Positions 55,063 to 63,538 of a stretch of 64,000 nucleotides of DNA are shown here, piece by piece. Below the pieces are notes generated by a model. That model was not told where the DNA came from. It ran no database searches and was given only the letters and a program-made list of their open reading frames with translations. Source of the DNA: Couchioplanes caeruleus. GTDB taxonomy: Bacteria; Actinomycetota; Actinomycetes; Mycobacteriales; Micromonosporaceae. Where the stretch lies: positions 5,332,001 to 5,396,000 of the forward strand of contig NZ_RJKL01000001.1 in the NCBI RefSeq assembly GCF_003751945.1. Direction: 5' to 3'. The stretch's first letter is position 1. Each line of letters starts with the position of its first letter. Position numbers and translations under genes: made by a program.

Positions 55063-55578
55063 TCAGAGTGCGGAAACGCGTCTCGTCCTGGTGACGGCCG
55101 CGGCCAGCAGCAGGCCGAGGAAACCCCAGAACACGGCGGTCGCGGTCAGGTTCACCGCGTCCACCTGCCAGCTCGCCTGCTCGGCGAGGGCCCGGGCGGT
55201 CTGCGGATCGTCCGCCACCGCGCCCCGGTTCAGCCACTCGTACGGCCAGCCCCGGCGGGCCACGTACGCCCACATTCCGCCCGTCCGCGTGGTTTCCGTG
55301 AGCAGCCCGGCGAGCGCGCCCCCGACGGCCGCCGCGACGGAGGCGCCCGCCGTCGGTAGCGCCGGCAGCGGCACCCGGTGCGGCATCAGCAGCACCAGCC
55401 CGCCGACGGCGAGGACCGCGCCCACCACCAGATCGGCCTGCCGGCCGGGCGCCTGGAGGTTGAGCAGGATCCAGGTCAGCGCACCGACCAACGTGACAGC
55501 ACCGGCAAAACCCCTGGTCAAGGCCCCGATACGGGGTCCGGTGCCGGTCCTGCCGGCGGCCACGTCAGTGTCGCTCAC
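55063..55578 (-). CDS. Four-helix membrane protein (paralogue pair, copy 2), function unknown
   Basis: A 171-residue membrane protein with four helices and a 50-residue extracytoplasmic loop ([24 protein letters not shown]...). Its last helix ([20 protein letters not shown]) matches that of copy 1 downstream. The GTG start is preceded by the same ATACTCGG element as copy 1. The gene lies divergent to ispH. Function unknown. Confidence 0.75.
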   Translation of the reverse strand: MSDTDVAAGRTGTGPRIGALTRGFAGAVTLVGALTWILLNLQAPGRQADLVVGAVLAVGGLVLLMPHRVPLPALPTAGASVAAAVGGALAGLLTETTRTGGMWAYVARRGWPYEWLNRGAVADDPQTARALAEQASWQVDAVNLTATAVFWGFLGLLLAAAVTRTRRVSAL

Positions 55579-55692
55579 CGGCCGAGTATGCCGCGCCCGC
55601 GGCGAAACGTCCCTGGGGCAGGCCGCCACGACGATCATGATCGGGCCGCTGTGGTGCGTATCGCAGGCCGCGAGTTCCCGGCGGTGGGCACG

Positions 55693-55698
55693 TACCAT
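55693..55698 (+). promoter_or_regulatory. -10 element (TACCAT) of ispH
   Basis: TACCAT, a 6-base spacer and the GTG at 55705. Confidence 0.5.
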
Positions 55699-55704
55699 GG
55701 CCGG

Positions 55705-56691
55705 GTGACCTCCGAAGCCAGCACCCCAGTCCGCAAGCGTGTGCTCCTCGCCAAGCCGCGGGGTTACTGCGCCGGTGTCGACCGCGCGGTGCAGACGGTG
55801 GAGGAGGCGCTCAAGCTCTACGGCGCCCCGGTCTACGTGCGCAAGCAGATCGTGCACAACAAGCACGTGGTGAGCACGCTCGAGGCCCGCGGCGCGATCT
55901 TCGTGGAGGAGAACGAGGAGGTGCCCGAGGGCTCCACCGTCGTCTTCTCGGCGCACGGCGTGGCCCCCGAGGTCCACGAGCAGGCCCGCGAGCGCAACCT
56001 CAAGGCCATCGACGCCACCTGCCCGCTGGTCACGAAGGTGCACCACGAGGCCAGGCGCTTCGCCGCGGACGACTACGACATCCTGCTCATCGGCCACGAG
56101 GGCCACGAGGAGGTCATCGGTACGGCGGGCGAGGCGCCGCAGCACATCCAGCTAGTCGACGGCCCCGACGACGTCGACAACGTGGTGGTCCGCGACCCCG
56201 CCAAGGTCGTCTGGCTGTCCCAGACGACGCTGTCGGTCGACGAGACCATGGAGACCGTGGCCCGGCTCAAGACCCGTCTGCCGCTGCTGCAGTCGCCGCC
56301 CAGCGACGACATCTGCTACGCCACCTCCAACCGCCAGCACGTGGTCAAGGAGATCGCGCCGGAGTGTGACGTGGTCATCGTGGTCGGCTCGGCCAACTCC
56401 TCCAATTCCGTACGCCTGGTCGAGGTGGCCCTGGGTGCCGGCGCCAAGGCCGGGCACCTGGTCGACTACGCCACCGAGATCCAGGACGAGTGGCTGGAGG
56501 GCGCCACCACGGTCGGCGTCAGCTCGGGCGCCAGCGTCCCGGAGGATCTGGTCATGGAGGTGCTCGCCCATCTCGCGGAGCGGGGCTTCGGCGAGGTGAC
56601 CGAGTACACCACGGCCGAGGAGCGGCTCACGTTCTCGCTGCCCCAGGAGCTGCGTCGCGACATGAAGGCCGCGGCCGCCGCCCGCTCGTAA
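55705..56691 (+). CDS. ispH: 4-hydroxy-3-methylbut-2-enyl diphosphate reductase
   Basis: A 328-residue IspH (LytB). The three cysteines that hold the iron-sulfur cluster are in [24 protein letters not shown] and [11 protein letters not shown]. Substrate-binding motifs are [25 protein letters not shown] and [11 protein letters not shown]. It makes IPP and DMAPP in the last step of the MEP pathway and so supplies the prenyl transferase at 43 kb. The GTG is supported by TACCAT 6 bases upstream. The stop codon lies in the first unit of a 15-base repeat array. Confidence 0.97.
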   Translation: MTSEASTPVRKRVLLAKPRGYCAGVDRAVQTVEEALKLYGAPVYVRKQIVHNKHVVSTLEARGAIFVEENEEVPEGSTVVFSAHGVAPEVHEQARERNLKAIDATCPLVTKVHHEARRFAADDYDILLIGHEGHEEVIGTAGEAPQHIQLVDGPDDVDNVVVRDPAKVVWLSQTTLSVDETMETVARLKTRLPLLQSPPSDDICYATSNRQHVVKEIAPECDVVIVVGSANSSNSVRLVEVALGAGAKAGHLVDYATEIQDEWLEGATTVGVSSGASVPEDLVMEVLAHLAERGFGEVTEYTTAEERLTFSLPQELRRDMKAAAAARS

Positions 56692-56755
56692 CCGCCTCAC
56701 CCGTCACCGCTTCGTTCGTGACCGCTGGGTTCGTGACCGCTTCGTTCGTCACACC
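56688..56755 (+). repeat. 15-bp tandem repeat spanning the ispH stop codon, four full copies
   Basis: Units start at 56688, 56703, 56718 and 56733 (for example GTGACCGCTTCGTTC), with a partial fifth at 56748. The first unit contains the TAA stop of ispH. The third and fourth units are most alike. Confidence 0.8.
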
Positions 56756-56758
56756 TCT

Positions 56759-57481
56759 TCAGATGTCTCCGCCGAAGTCTCCGCCGCCCCAGTCGCCTTG
56801 GCCGTCCCAGTCGCCTTGGCCGAAGTCGCCGGCGGCGTCCTGGAAGCCTTCCTCGTAGCCCTCGGTGAAGCCCATGTCGCCGAAGCCCGGCGACAGAAGC
56901 GCATCGAAGATCAACATGCCGCCGAGGGCCCCGGCGCCCGCACCGAGGGCGGTCTTCCACACCGGTGTCGAATACCAGCCGGACGGGACCGGGCGGCCCT
57001 GGATGCGGCCACCGGGGTAGTAGTGAGGGGTCTCCGGGCCGGGCTGGGGCCCCGCCCGGTAGTGCTGCCCCTGCACGGTGACCTCGCGCTCGCGGGTCAG
57101 CCGTCCGGCACCCTGCGCACCGTGTAACGGCGGCAGCTCCGGGCCCGGGTCGATGCCCATGGCGGTGCGGGCCGCCCGTACGTACGCGAGTCCCTCCAGC
57201 GCCGACTCCCGAGCCAGTTCGCACTGCCTGACGGTCTTCGCCTGCTGGAGCTGGCCCCCGGCCGCGTTGTAGCGCTCGCCGGCGTCGGCCAGCGCCTGGC
57301 GCGCCGCCGGGTCGTCTCCGTGCAGGTTCATCACCTGCCCGCCGAGGCGCTCGTACCAGCGCTGAGCCTCGGCGCGGGCGTCGTCGAGCTGCCGCCGCTC
57401 ACGGGCCGCGCTGCCGCGGCGCCAGGCCACGACGGCCGCCACCACGACCAGGACCAGGATCAACAGCAGAAACACCTTCAT
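56759..57481 (-). CDS. Membrane-anchored protein with Gly/Asp-rich C-terminus, function unknown
   Basis: A 240-residue protein. One N-terminal membrane helix (VFLLLILVLVVVAAVVAW) leads into a helical region (RRQLDDARAEAQRWYERLGGQV...ALADAGERYNAAGGQL) of about 90 residues. A Pro/Gly/Tyr-rich linker, a second hydrophobic stretch (ALGAGAGALGGMLIFDALL) and a Gly/Asp/Trp repeat tail (FGQGDWDGQGDWGGGDFGGD) follow. The last resembles the tails of some surface-exposed bacterial proteins. I do not recognise the family. The leaderless ATG is supported by TACCGT 6 bases upstream; it is divergent from rmuC. Confidence 0.75.
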   Translation of the reverse strand: MKVFLLLILVLVVVAAVVAWRRGSAARERRQLDDARAEAQRWYERLGGQVMNLHGDDPAARQALADAGERYNAAGGQLQQAKTVRQCELARESALEGLAYVRAARTAMGIDPGPELPPLHGAQGAGRLTREREVTVQGQHYRAGPQPGPETPHYYPGGRIQGRPVPSGWYSTPVWKTALGAGAGALGGMLIFDALLSPGFGDMGFTEGYEEGFQDAAGDFGQGDWDGQGDWGGGDFGGDI

Positions 57482-57487
57482 GGCTCG

Positions 57488-57493
57488 ACGGTA
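57488..57493 (-). promoter_or_regulatory. -10 element (TACCGT) of the membrane-anchored protein gene
   Basis: TACCGT, a 6-base spacer and ATG on the minus strand. Confidence 0.45.
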
Positions 57494-57536
57494 CGCCGGA
57501 GGGGGAAACGTCGTACCCCTCTGGCAAGCTCGCGGG

Positions 57537-58697
57537 GTGAGCTTCTCGACGCTGGCCGTGGTGGTCATCTGCCTGGCGGTCGGGGCCGCGCTCGGCTGGC
57601 TGGCCGCGCGGCTGCGGGCCGCGGCCGACATCGCCCGGCTGGAGGCGACGGTCCAGGCCGGACGCGACGGCGAGGAACGCCTCGAGCAGTCGCTGCGAGC
57701 GCTGTCCTATGAGTCCACCGCCCAGTCGCAGGAGGCCGTCGCGCGCGCCGTGGCGCCCCTGCACGAGACGCTGCGCCGCTACGAGGAGCGCGTCGCCGAC
57801 CTCGAGCGCGAGCGGATCGACGCCTACGCCGAGCTGCGCGAGCAGGTGCGAGCCATGGGATTGGTTTCCGGCGAGCTGCGCACCGAGACCAGACAACTCG
57901 TCGCGGCGCTGCGCGCGCCCCAGGTCCGGGGCCGATGGGGCGAGCACCAACTGCGCCGCATCGTGGAGGCCGCCGGCCTGCTCGAACACTGCGACTTCGC
58001 CGAGCAGGTTTCGTCCCGCACCGATCACCAGGGCGTACGCCCCGACATGGTGGTACGTCTGCACGGTGGGCGGTCGGTGGTGGTGGATGCGAAGGCGCCC
58101 TTCGACGCGTACCTGTCGGCCATGGAGGCGCGTGACGAGCGCACCCGCGACACCCACCTGGACCAGCACGCGAGGGTGCTGCGAGGCCATGTGGACGCGC
58201 TGGCCGGCAAGGCGTACTGGACTGCGTTCGACCAGACCCCCGACTTCGTGGTCCTCTTCGTGCCGGCCGACCCGTTCCTCGACGCCGCCCTGCAACGGGA
58301 CCCGACGCTGATGGAGCACGCGTTCGCCCGCAACGTCGTGCTGGCGACGCCGGCGACGCTGGTGGCGCTGCTGCGGACAGTGGCATATTCGTGGCGCCAA
58401 GAGGCGTTGGCCCGCAACGCGCTAGCGGTGCACGGCCTGGCCCGCGAGCTGTACGGCCGCCTCGCCACCCTCGGCGACCACGTGGGCAAGCTGGGCGCCT
58501 CCCTCGGCGGCGCAGTGACGGCCTACAACCGCGCGGTCGGCTCCCTGGAGTCCCGTGTGCTGGTCAGCGCCCGCAAACTCGCCGAAATGGGCGTCTCCGA
58601 CGAGGAACTGGCCGTGCCCGCCCAGGTCGAGCTGACCCCGCGCCAGCCGCAGGCCCCCGAGCTGTTCGAAGAGCCCGGCTCCGCGATGTTCCGCTGA
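57537..58697 (+). CDS. rmuC: RmuC family DNA recombination protein
   Basis: A 386-residue RmuC. A short N-terminal membrane helix (LAVVVICLAVGAALGWLAA) leads to a coiled coil. The nuclease-like core follows: VRGRWGEHQLRRIVEAAGLLEHCDF, then GVRPDMVVRLHGGRSVVVDAKAPFDAYL (PD-(D/E)xK-type positions DMVV...VVDAK), then DFVVLFVPADPFLDAAL. RmuC limits recombination at inverted repeats in E. coli. The GTG follows CAAGCT by 6 bases. A frameshifted Imm51 gene begins 2 bases after the stop. Confidence 0.9.
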   Translation: MSFSTLAVVVICLAVGAALGWLAARLRAAADIARLEATVQAGRDGEERLEQSLRALSYESTAQSQEAVARAVAPLHETLRRYEERVADLERERIDAYAELREQVRAMGLVSGELRTETRQLVAALRAPQVRGRWGEHQLRRIVEAAGLLEHCDFAEQVSSRTDHQGVRPDMVVRLHGGRSVVVDAKAPFDAYLSAMEARDERTRDTHLDQHARVLRGHVDALAGKAYWTAFDQTPDFVVLFVPADPFLDAALQRDPTLMEHAFARNVVLATPATLVALLRTVAYSWRQEALARNALAVHGLARELYGRLATLGDHVGKLGASLGGAVTAYNRAVGSLESRVLVSARKLAEMGVSDEELAVPAQVELTPRQPQAPELFEEPGSAMFR

Positions 58698-58699
58698 GC

Positions 58700-59024
58700 G
58701 TGGTGGAGACGGCGCCGGGCGAGTACGCCCTGTGGTTGGAGGCGGGCGCGACCGACGTGGAGGACGTGATCGCCGAATTCGGCCACGAGCCCCACGGCTA
58801 TTTCTTTGGAAGGGATCGTCGAACTGATGGTCATGACCGACGCCTCCACTCTCGAGGGTCGTTACGAGCCGGATCCGGAAGGTGGCGCCTACGTCGCCAC
58901 CAGCCGTCATCGAGACGTGCCCGATGATCTCGCCGGTCGGCTCCGCACGGTCGCGACAGACGAAGGCCGCCTGCGCGAACTTGTGGAGCTGGCGAAGTCC
59001 CATGGCGTCGAGTTCGACGACTGA
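58700..59024 (+). pseudogene. Imm51 family immunity protein gene with a frameshift
   Basis: Two overlapping frames together make one Imm51-like protein of about 107 residues. The first half (ETAPGEYALWLEAGATDVEDVI...FGHEPHGYF) is read from the GTG at 58700. The second half (EGIVELMVM...LRELVELAKSHGVEFDD) is read one frame over from about 58806. The join lies in the run TTTCTTTGG at 58801-58809; removing one T restores a single frame. The gene may be inactivated, may be read by slippage, or may carry a sequencing error. Imm51 proteins normally protect against a polymorphic toxin; no toxin gene is seen nearby. Confidence 0.75.
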
Positions 59025-59063
59025 GCCGAGTGACGACTGAGCCGAGTGACGACTGACCCGAGT
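59016..59063 (+). repeat. 16-bp tandem repeat spanning the Imm51 stop codon, three copies
   Basis: GACGACTGAGCCGAGT occurs at 59016 and 59032 exactly and at 59048 with one change. The first copy holds the last two Asp codons and TGA of the Imm51 frame, so the stop codon is repeated three times. Confidence 0.9.
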
Positions 59064-59159
59064 TTCGACCCGGCCCGCGGACCACGTGGGTGTGCGGGCC
59101 GGGCCCGGCTCGTCGTCCGTTCGCCGGCAGCGCTCAGATGCCTTGGCGAGCGGTGACCT

Positions 59160-59936
59160 TCACCCTGAGCGAGGGGTGAGGGTGGTCGTGATGTTGGAGT
59201 AGTAGAGCTGGGTCAGGCCCTCGTAGCCGGAGTCCGTGCCGGCGTTGAGCCAGAGGTAGCCCTGGGCGTCGGCCTGCACCGTGAGCGCGGTGTGGCTGGG
59301 GCTGGTACGAGTGACCTTGGTCCACTTCTTGGCCTGACCGCACTCCTGGCCGTTCTCGATGTTGCCCAGGTAGGCGGACTCCGGGCCGCCGTTCTTCTGC
59401 TGGCCCTTGCCCAGGGTGACCCGGTAGTGGTTCGCCGCATCGAGGTAGACGCGCGGTTCCGCGGTGGAGGCGCCCGCCTTGACGTGGACCGAGCCGCCCG
59501 CGGATCCTCCGCTGCCGAGGCATCCGGTGGGCTCCTTGGACCAGAAGGACACCGAGCTCTGCACCGAGTATCGCTGCCCGGGGAGGATGCCGTCCGCCGG
59601 TCCGAGGCGCTTCTTGAAGAACATGAAGAGATCGTCGCTGCGGTTGTGGCCTTGGATGAAGAACCCGTTGCCGTGCTCGGTTCCCGCGGGCAGCGGGGCG
59701 ATGCCCGACTTCAACTCCATGCTCTCCTCGCCCTGCTCCGGCGAGTAGTCGGCGAAGTCGGCCTGCCAGCCCTGCGCGGTGCCGGCGAAGCTGTATGAGT
59801 AGGTCTTCGGCGCCGGGGCGACGGTGGTCGGCGTCGACGTCGTGCGGGCCGGACCGGCCGAAGCGGCCGTCGGTGCGACGAGTGCCGATAGGGCGACGGC
59901 CGCGAGGGCGGACATGGCGATTCTGGTTGCGCGCAA
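59160..59936 (-). CDS. Secreted protein of unknown function
   Basis: A 258-residue exported protein. The signal peptide is RATRIAMSALAAVALSALVAPTAASA, then a Thr/Pro-rich linker. A beta-rich domain of about 200 residues follows, with FAGTAQGWQADFADYSPEQ, NGFFIQGHNRSDDLFMFFKKRLG, CLGSGGSAGGSVHVKAGAS and LWLNAGTDSGYEGLTQLYYSNI. I know similar sequences only as uncharacterised secreted proteins. The start is uncertain: TTG at 59936 has GGGAGAG upstream and gives a basic n-region; ATG at 59915 or 60017 are alternatives. The 246 bases upstream hold no other gene. Confidence 0.7.
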   Translation of the reverse strand: MRATRIAMSALAAVALSALVAPTAASAGPARTTSTPTTVAPAPKTYSYSFAGTAQGWQADFADYSPEQGEESMELKSGIAPLPAGTEHGNGFFIQGHNRSDDLFMFFKKRLGPADGILPGQRYSVQSSVSFWSKEPTGCLGSGGSAGGSVHVKAGASTAEPRVYLDAANHYRVTLGKGQQKNGGPESAYLGNIENGQECGQAKKWTKVTRTSPSHTALTVQADAQGYLWLNAGTDSGYEGLTQLYYSNITTTLTPRSG

Positions 59937-60182
59937 GGATCTCTCCCGAGCATCGGTGGAGGATGGTCGAGGCTCGTGGCCTCGTGGAGTCGATCCAAGC
60001 ATGGGCTTTCGAATCACAAGATCTTCGCGGAAACAGAGTTGTTTATAAAGGTCAGAGGCACTGTGCGCCGACGAATCATCGGCGTCTAGTCAGACGTGAC
60101 CAGCGGTATCGGGCAGGCCGGCTCGTCGCGCCGGACGGGATGAGTTGATCATCACAGATGGTTTTCTTGACCTCTGCGGCGA

Positions 60183-60731
60183 TCAGTGGAGGTGGCGGGA
60201 AAGCTCGCGGCGCAGGGCTCGCGGTCCGGGCCAGACCTGGGTGAGGTCGGCGGTGAAGGCCGGGGCGCCGTCCGCCTCGTCGTGCAGGGTGGGCCAGCCG
60301 TCGTCGCCGTCGGCGACCGGGTGGACCCGGTCGAGGTCGATCGGTGTCACGTCCAGCACGGTTCGCAGGCCCCGGCGGTGCACCACCGCGCGGTCGATGT
60401 CCGGCCAGGCCAGCAGCACCGGGTCGCTGCCCTCGGCGGCCAGCTCCAGGCCCGCGGACGAGGCCCGCACCCAGGTGCGCATCGCGGAGCGGGACGACAG
60501 CGCATAGCCGCCCCCCACCAGCGCGCCGATCACCGCGCCCTGGGCGGCGGTCACCCACCACGGGTCCTGCGGGGCGCCCAGCAGGAAGGCGACCAGGGGT
60601 GACACGGCCACGTAGGCGACCAGCAGCACCGCGGCCATGATCACGAACGTCCGCCCCGGTGAGGACCGGAACAGCACGGCGTCCGCGGCGGGCGGCTCGA
60701 CCTCCTCGGGCGGTAGGGACATGCCCACCAT
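60183..60731 (-). CDS. Membrane protein with C-terminal PH-like domain, function unknown
   Basis: A 182-residue protein with two membrane helices (TFVIMAAVLLVAYVAVSPLVAFLL and WWVTAAQGAVIGALVGGGYAL). A cytoplasmic-type domain follows (VRASSAGLELAAEGSDPVLLAWPDIDRAVVHRRGLRTVLDV), whose strand pattern resembles bacterial PH-like domains. The last part is Trp/Arg-rich. No function is known. The ATG at 60731 was chosen as the first start after the repeat-rich gap; a second ATG lies three codons on. Confidence 0.7.
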   Translation of the reverse strand: MVGMSLPPEEVEPPAADAVLFRSSPGRTFVIMAAVLLVAYVAVSPLVAFLLGAPQDPWWVTAAQGAVIGALVGGGYALSSRSAMRTWVRASSAGLELAAEGSDPVLLAWPDIDRAVVHRRGLRTVLDVTPIDLDRVHPVADGDDGWPTLHDEADGAPAFTADLTQVWPGPRALRRELSRHLH

Positions 60732-60838
60732 GCTGCCGTGTTCCGGCCGTCCGCAGGTCCGGCTTCGGCGAAGTCCCGGCCCCACGAGCACCCGGCCGGC
60801 ACCGAGCCCGGCAATAGTGGTGCGGCGTGCGGTGCGGT

Positions 60839-60934
60839 GTGCCGGGCGGGGGAGCGCCGGGCGGGGTGATGTGTCGGGCGGGGGAGCGCCGGGCGGGGTG
60901 ATGTGTCGGGCGGGGGAGCGCCGGGCGGGGTGAT
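60839..60934 (+). repeat. 32-bp tandem repeat, three copies, between valS and the membrane protein gene
   Basis: Units at 60839, 60871 and 60903 are identical apart from one base near the start of the first. Each contains CGGGCGGGGGAGCGCCGGGC. Two shorter, related units (GTGTCGGGCCGAGTG-like) follow to 60965. The 275-base gap 60732-61006 has no gene. Confidence 0.9.
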
Positions 60935-60966
60935 GTGTCGGGCCGAGTGGTGTGTCGGGGCCGAGT

Positions 60967-60998
60967 GGTGCGCCGGGCCGGATCCGGCCCGGCGCACC
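60967..60998 (-). terminator. 32-bp perfect palindrome after valS
   Basis: The whole 32-base stretch is a perfect palindrome centred on GGATCC, giving a potential 16-pair stem. It starts 9 bases beyond the valS stop on the minus strand and most likely ends its transcript. It can also form a cruciform. Confidence 0.75.
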
Positions 60999-61006
60999 GG
61001 CAGTGG

Positions 61007-63538
61007 TCAGAAGGCGCAGGCGATGACGAGCTCGGGAGTGCGGTCCGGGAGCATGTCGAGCTTGCCGATCCGGCCCGCCGCACGCAGATCCGGCTCGACC
61101 AGCGACAGCCGCTGCAGCAGCGACGCCGGCCCGAGCGCCTCGGCCAGCGGCACCTCCGCCTTCATCGACAGCTTGCGGTCCGACTTGGCCCGCCGCACCT
61201 GCCGCAGAGCATCGCCCGCCAGATCCAGCAGCTCCGCGTCGCCGTCGGGGGCGACGCGCAGCAGCTCGTAGCGGGTCGGCCAGGTGGCGCGGTGCACCGA
61301 GCCGTAGCGCCACCACGACCAGATCTCCTCGGTCGCGTACGGCAGGAACGGCGCGAACAGCCGCACCAGCACCGACAACCCGCTCGCGAGGGCGGCTCGC
61401 GCCGAGTCGCCGGCCGGGCCGGACGCGTACGCCCGGTCCTTCACCAGCTCGATGTAGTCGTCGCAGAACGTCCAGAAGAACGCTTCGGCGGTGGTCAGTG
61501 CCGTCGTGTGGTCGTACGCGTCGAGGGCCGCGGTTGCCTGGTCGACCACCGTGGCGAGCCGGGCGAGAACGGCCCGGTCGAGGTCGGCGGTGACCGGACG
61601 GCGCAGGGCGTCGGCGGCGCCCAGTCCGAGCGCGAAGCGCGAGGCGTTGAGCAGTTTCGTCGCCAGCCGCCGGCCCACCTTGATCTGCGCCGGGTCGAAC
61701 GCCAGGTCGGCGCCGGGCCGCCCGTTCGCCGCCCAGTAGCGGACCGCGTCGGAGCCGTGCTGTTCGAGCAGGTCCGTCGGCGTGACCACATTGCCCTTGT
61801 GCTTCGACATCTTCTTGCGGTCCGGGTCGAGGATCCAGCCGGACTGCACCGTGGTCGTCCACGGCAGAGTGCCGTGCGCGAACTGTGCCCGGACCACCGA
61901 GTAGAACAGCCAGGTTCGGATGATCTCCTGGCCCTGGGGGCGCAGGTCCATCGGGAAGACACGCCGGAAGAGGTCGTCGTCGCTGCCGAGCCCGCCGGCG
62001 ATCTGCGGGGTAAGCGACGAGGTGGCCCAGGTGTCCATGACGTCGGGATCGGCGGTGAAGCCGCCCGGGGTGTCGCGCCGGGACTCGTCGAAACCGGGCG
62101 GGCAGTCCGAGGAAGGGTCGACCGGCAACGCCGAAACGTCCGGTATGAGAGGCTGGCCGTAGTCCGGCTCGCCAGCGTCGTCGAGCCGGTACCACACCGG
62201 GATGGGCACGCCGAAGAAGCGTTGCCGGCTGATCAGCCAGTCGCCGGTGAGACCGCCGACCCAGTGCTCGTATCGGTGTCGCATGTGCTCCGGCGTCCAG
62301 CGCAGCTCCCGGCCCCGGGCCAGCAGCACCTCGCGCAGGTCCTGGTCGCGTCCGCCGTTGCGGATGAACCATTGGCGGCTGGTGACGATCTCCAGCGGCG
62401 AGTCGCCCCGCTCGTAGTACTTCACCGGGTGGGTGACCGGGCGGGGCTCGCCCAGCAGATCGCCGGTCTCGGCGAGGATCCGGACGATCTCGCGCCGGGC
62501 GGCGTTGACCGTCAGCCCGGCGAAGTGCGCGTACGCCGCCTCGGGAACACCGGCCGGGCGGTCCGGCAGGAAGCGCCCGTCGCGGCCGAGCGCGACGCGG
62601 GTGGGCAGACTCAGGTCACGCCACCAGATGACGTCGGTCAGGTCGCCGAAGGTGCAGACCATCGCGACGCCGGTGCCCTTGTCCGGGTCGGCGAGCGCGT
62701 GTCCGTACACGGGGACTTCGACGTCGAAGAACGGCGTGCGGACGGTCGTGCCCACCAGCGGGTGGTCCGGCGGGCAGACCAGCGCGACGCAGGCCGGCAG
62801 GAGCTCCGGCCGGGTGGTGTCGACCTCGACCGGCCCGCGCCTGCCGTGGAAGCGCAGCCGGTGGAACGCGCCGGGCCGCTCCCTGTCCTCGATCTCGGCC
62901 TGCGCGACGGCCGTCCGGAAGCCGACGTCCCACAGCGTCGGGGCCTCGGACGTGTACGCCTCGCCGCGCGCGAGGTTGTCCAGGAACGCCCGCTGCGAGA
63001 CCGCCTGCGCCCTCGCTCCGATGGTCGTGTACGTCATCGCCCAGTCGACGGACAGCCCCAGCCGCCGCCACAACGCCTCGAACACCTTCTCGTCCTCGAC
63101 GGTCAGCCGGCCGCACAGCTCGACGAAATTGCGCCGCGACACCGCGGCGGCCGGCTTCGGTGGCGTCGCGGGCGGCTGCCACGCCGGGTCGTACGGCAGC
63201 GACGGGTCGCAGTGGACCCCGTAGACGTTCTGGACCCGCCGCTCGGTCGGCAGCCCGTTGTCGTCCCATCCCATCGGATAGAAGACGGTCTTGCCGCGCA
63301 TCCGCTGGAACCGCGCGACGACGTCGGTGTGCGTGTACGAGAAGACGTGCCCCATGTGCAACTCGCCCGATACGGTCGGCGGAGGCGTGTCGATCGCGTA
63401 CACGTCGGCGCGCTCCTTCGAGCGGTCGAACGCGTACGTGCCCTCCTCCTGCCAGCGGCGCGCCCACTTGTCCTCGAGCCCGTCCAGTGACGGCCGCTCG
63501 GGCAGACCGGCGCGCGCGGTACCTGCCGTATCAGTCAT
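61007..63538 (-). CDS. valS: Valyl-tRNA synthetase (form without C-terminal coiled coil)
   Basis: An 843-residue class I synthetase. The HIGH motif is HMGHVFSYTHTD and the KMSKS motif is DRKKMSKHKGNVVTP. The editing (CP1) domain shows DTTRPELLPACVALVCPPDHPL and KGTGVAMVCTFGD. The anticodon-binding helical domain has AEAFFWTFCDDYIELVKDRAY and FLPYATEEIWSWW. It ends soon after, without the coiled-coil arm of the usual bacterial ValRS, so it looks like the shorter type found in archaea and some bacteria. It starts inside the stop of the methyltransferase gene (ATGA). Confidence 0.94.
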   Translation of the reverse strand: MTDTAGTARAGLPERPSLDGLEDKWARRWQEEGTYAFDRSKERADVYAIDTPPPTVSGELHMGHVFSYTHTDVVARFQRMRGKTVFYPMGWDDNGLPTERRVQNVYGVHCDPSLPYDPAWQPPATPPKPAAAVSRRNFVELCGRLTVEDEKVFEALWRRLGLSVDWAMTYTTIGARAQAVSQRAFLDNLARGEAYTSEAPTLWDVGFRTAVAQAEIEDRERPGAFHRLRFHGRRGPVEVDTTRPELLPACVALVCPPDHPLVGTTVRTPFFDVEVPVYGHALADPDKGTGVAMVCTFGDLTDVIWWRDLSLPTRVALGRDGRFLPDRPAGVPEAAYAHFAGLTVNAARREIVRILAETGDLLGEPRPVTHPVKYYERGDSPLEIVTSRQWFIRNGGRDQDLREVLLARGRELRWTPEHMRHRYEHWVGGLTGDWLISRQRFFGVPIPVWYRLDDAGEPDYGQPLIPDVSALPVDPSSDCPPGFDESRRDTPGGFTADPDVMDTWATSSLTPQIAGGLGSDDDLFRRVFPMDLRPQGQEIIRTWLFYSVVRAQFAHGTLPWTTTVQSGWILDPDRKKMSKHKGNVVTPTDLLEQHGSDAVRYWAANGRPGADLAFDPAQIKVGRRLATKLLNASRFALGLGAADALRRPVTADLDRAVLARLATVVDQATAALDAYDHTTALTTAEAFFWTFCDDYIELVKDRAYASGPAGDSARAALASGLSVLVRLFAPFLPYATEEIWSWWRYGSVHRATWPTRYELLRVAPDGDAELLDLAGDALRQVRRAKSDRKLSMKAEVPLAEALGPASLLQRLSLVEPDLRAAGRIGKLDMLPDRTPELVIACAF

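Noticed and set aside
60839..60965. CRISPR array
   Set aside because: Units are directly abutting without spacers and no cas gene is present.
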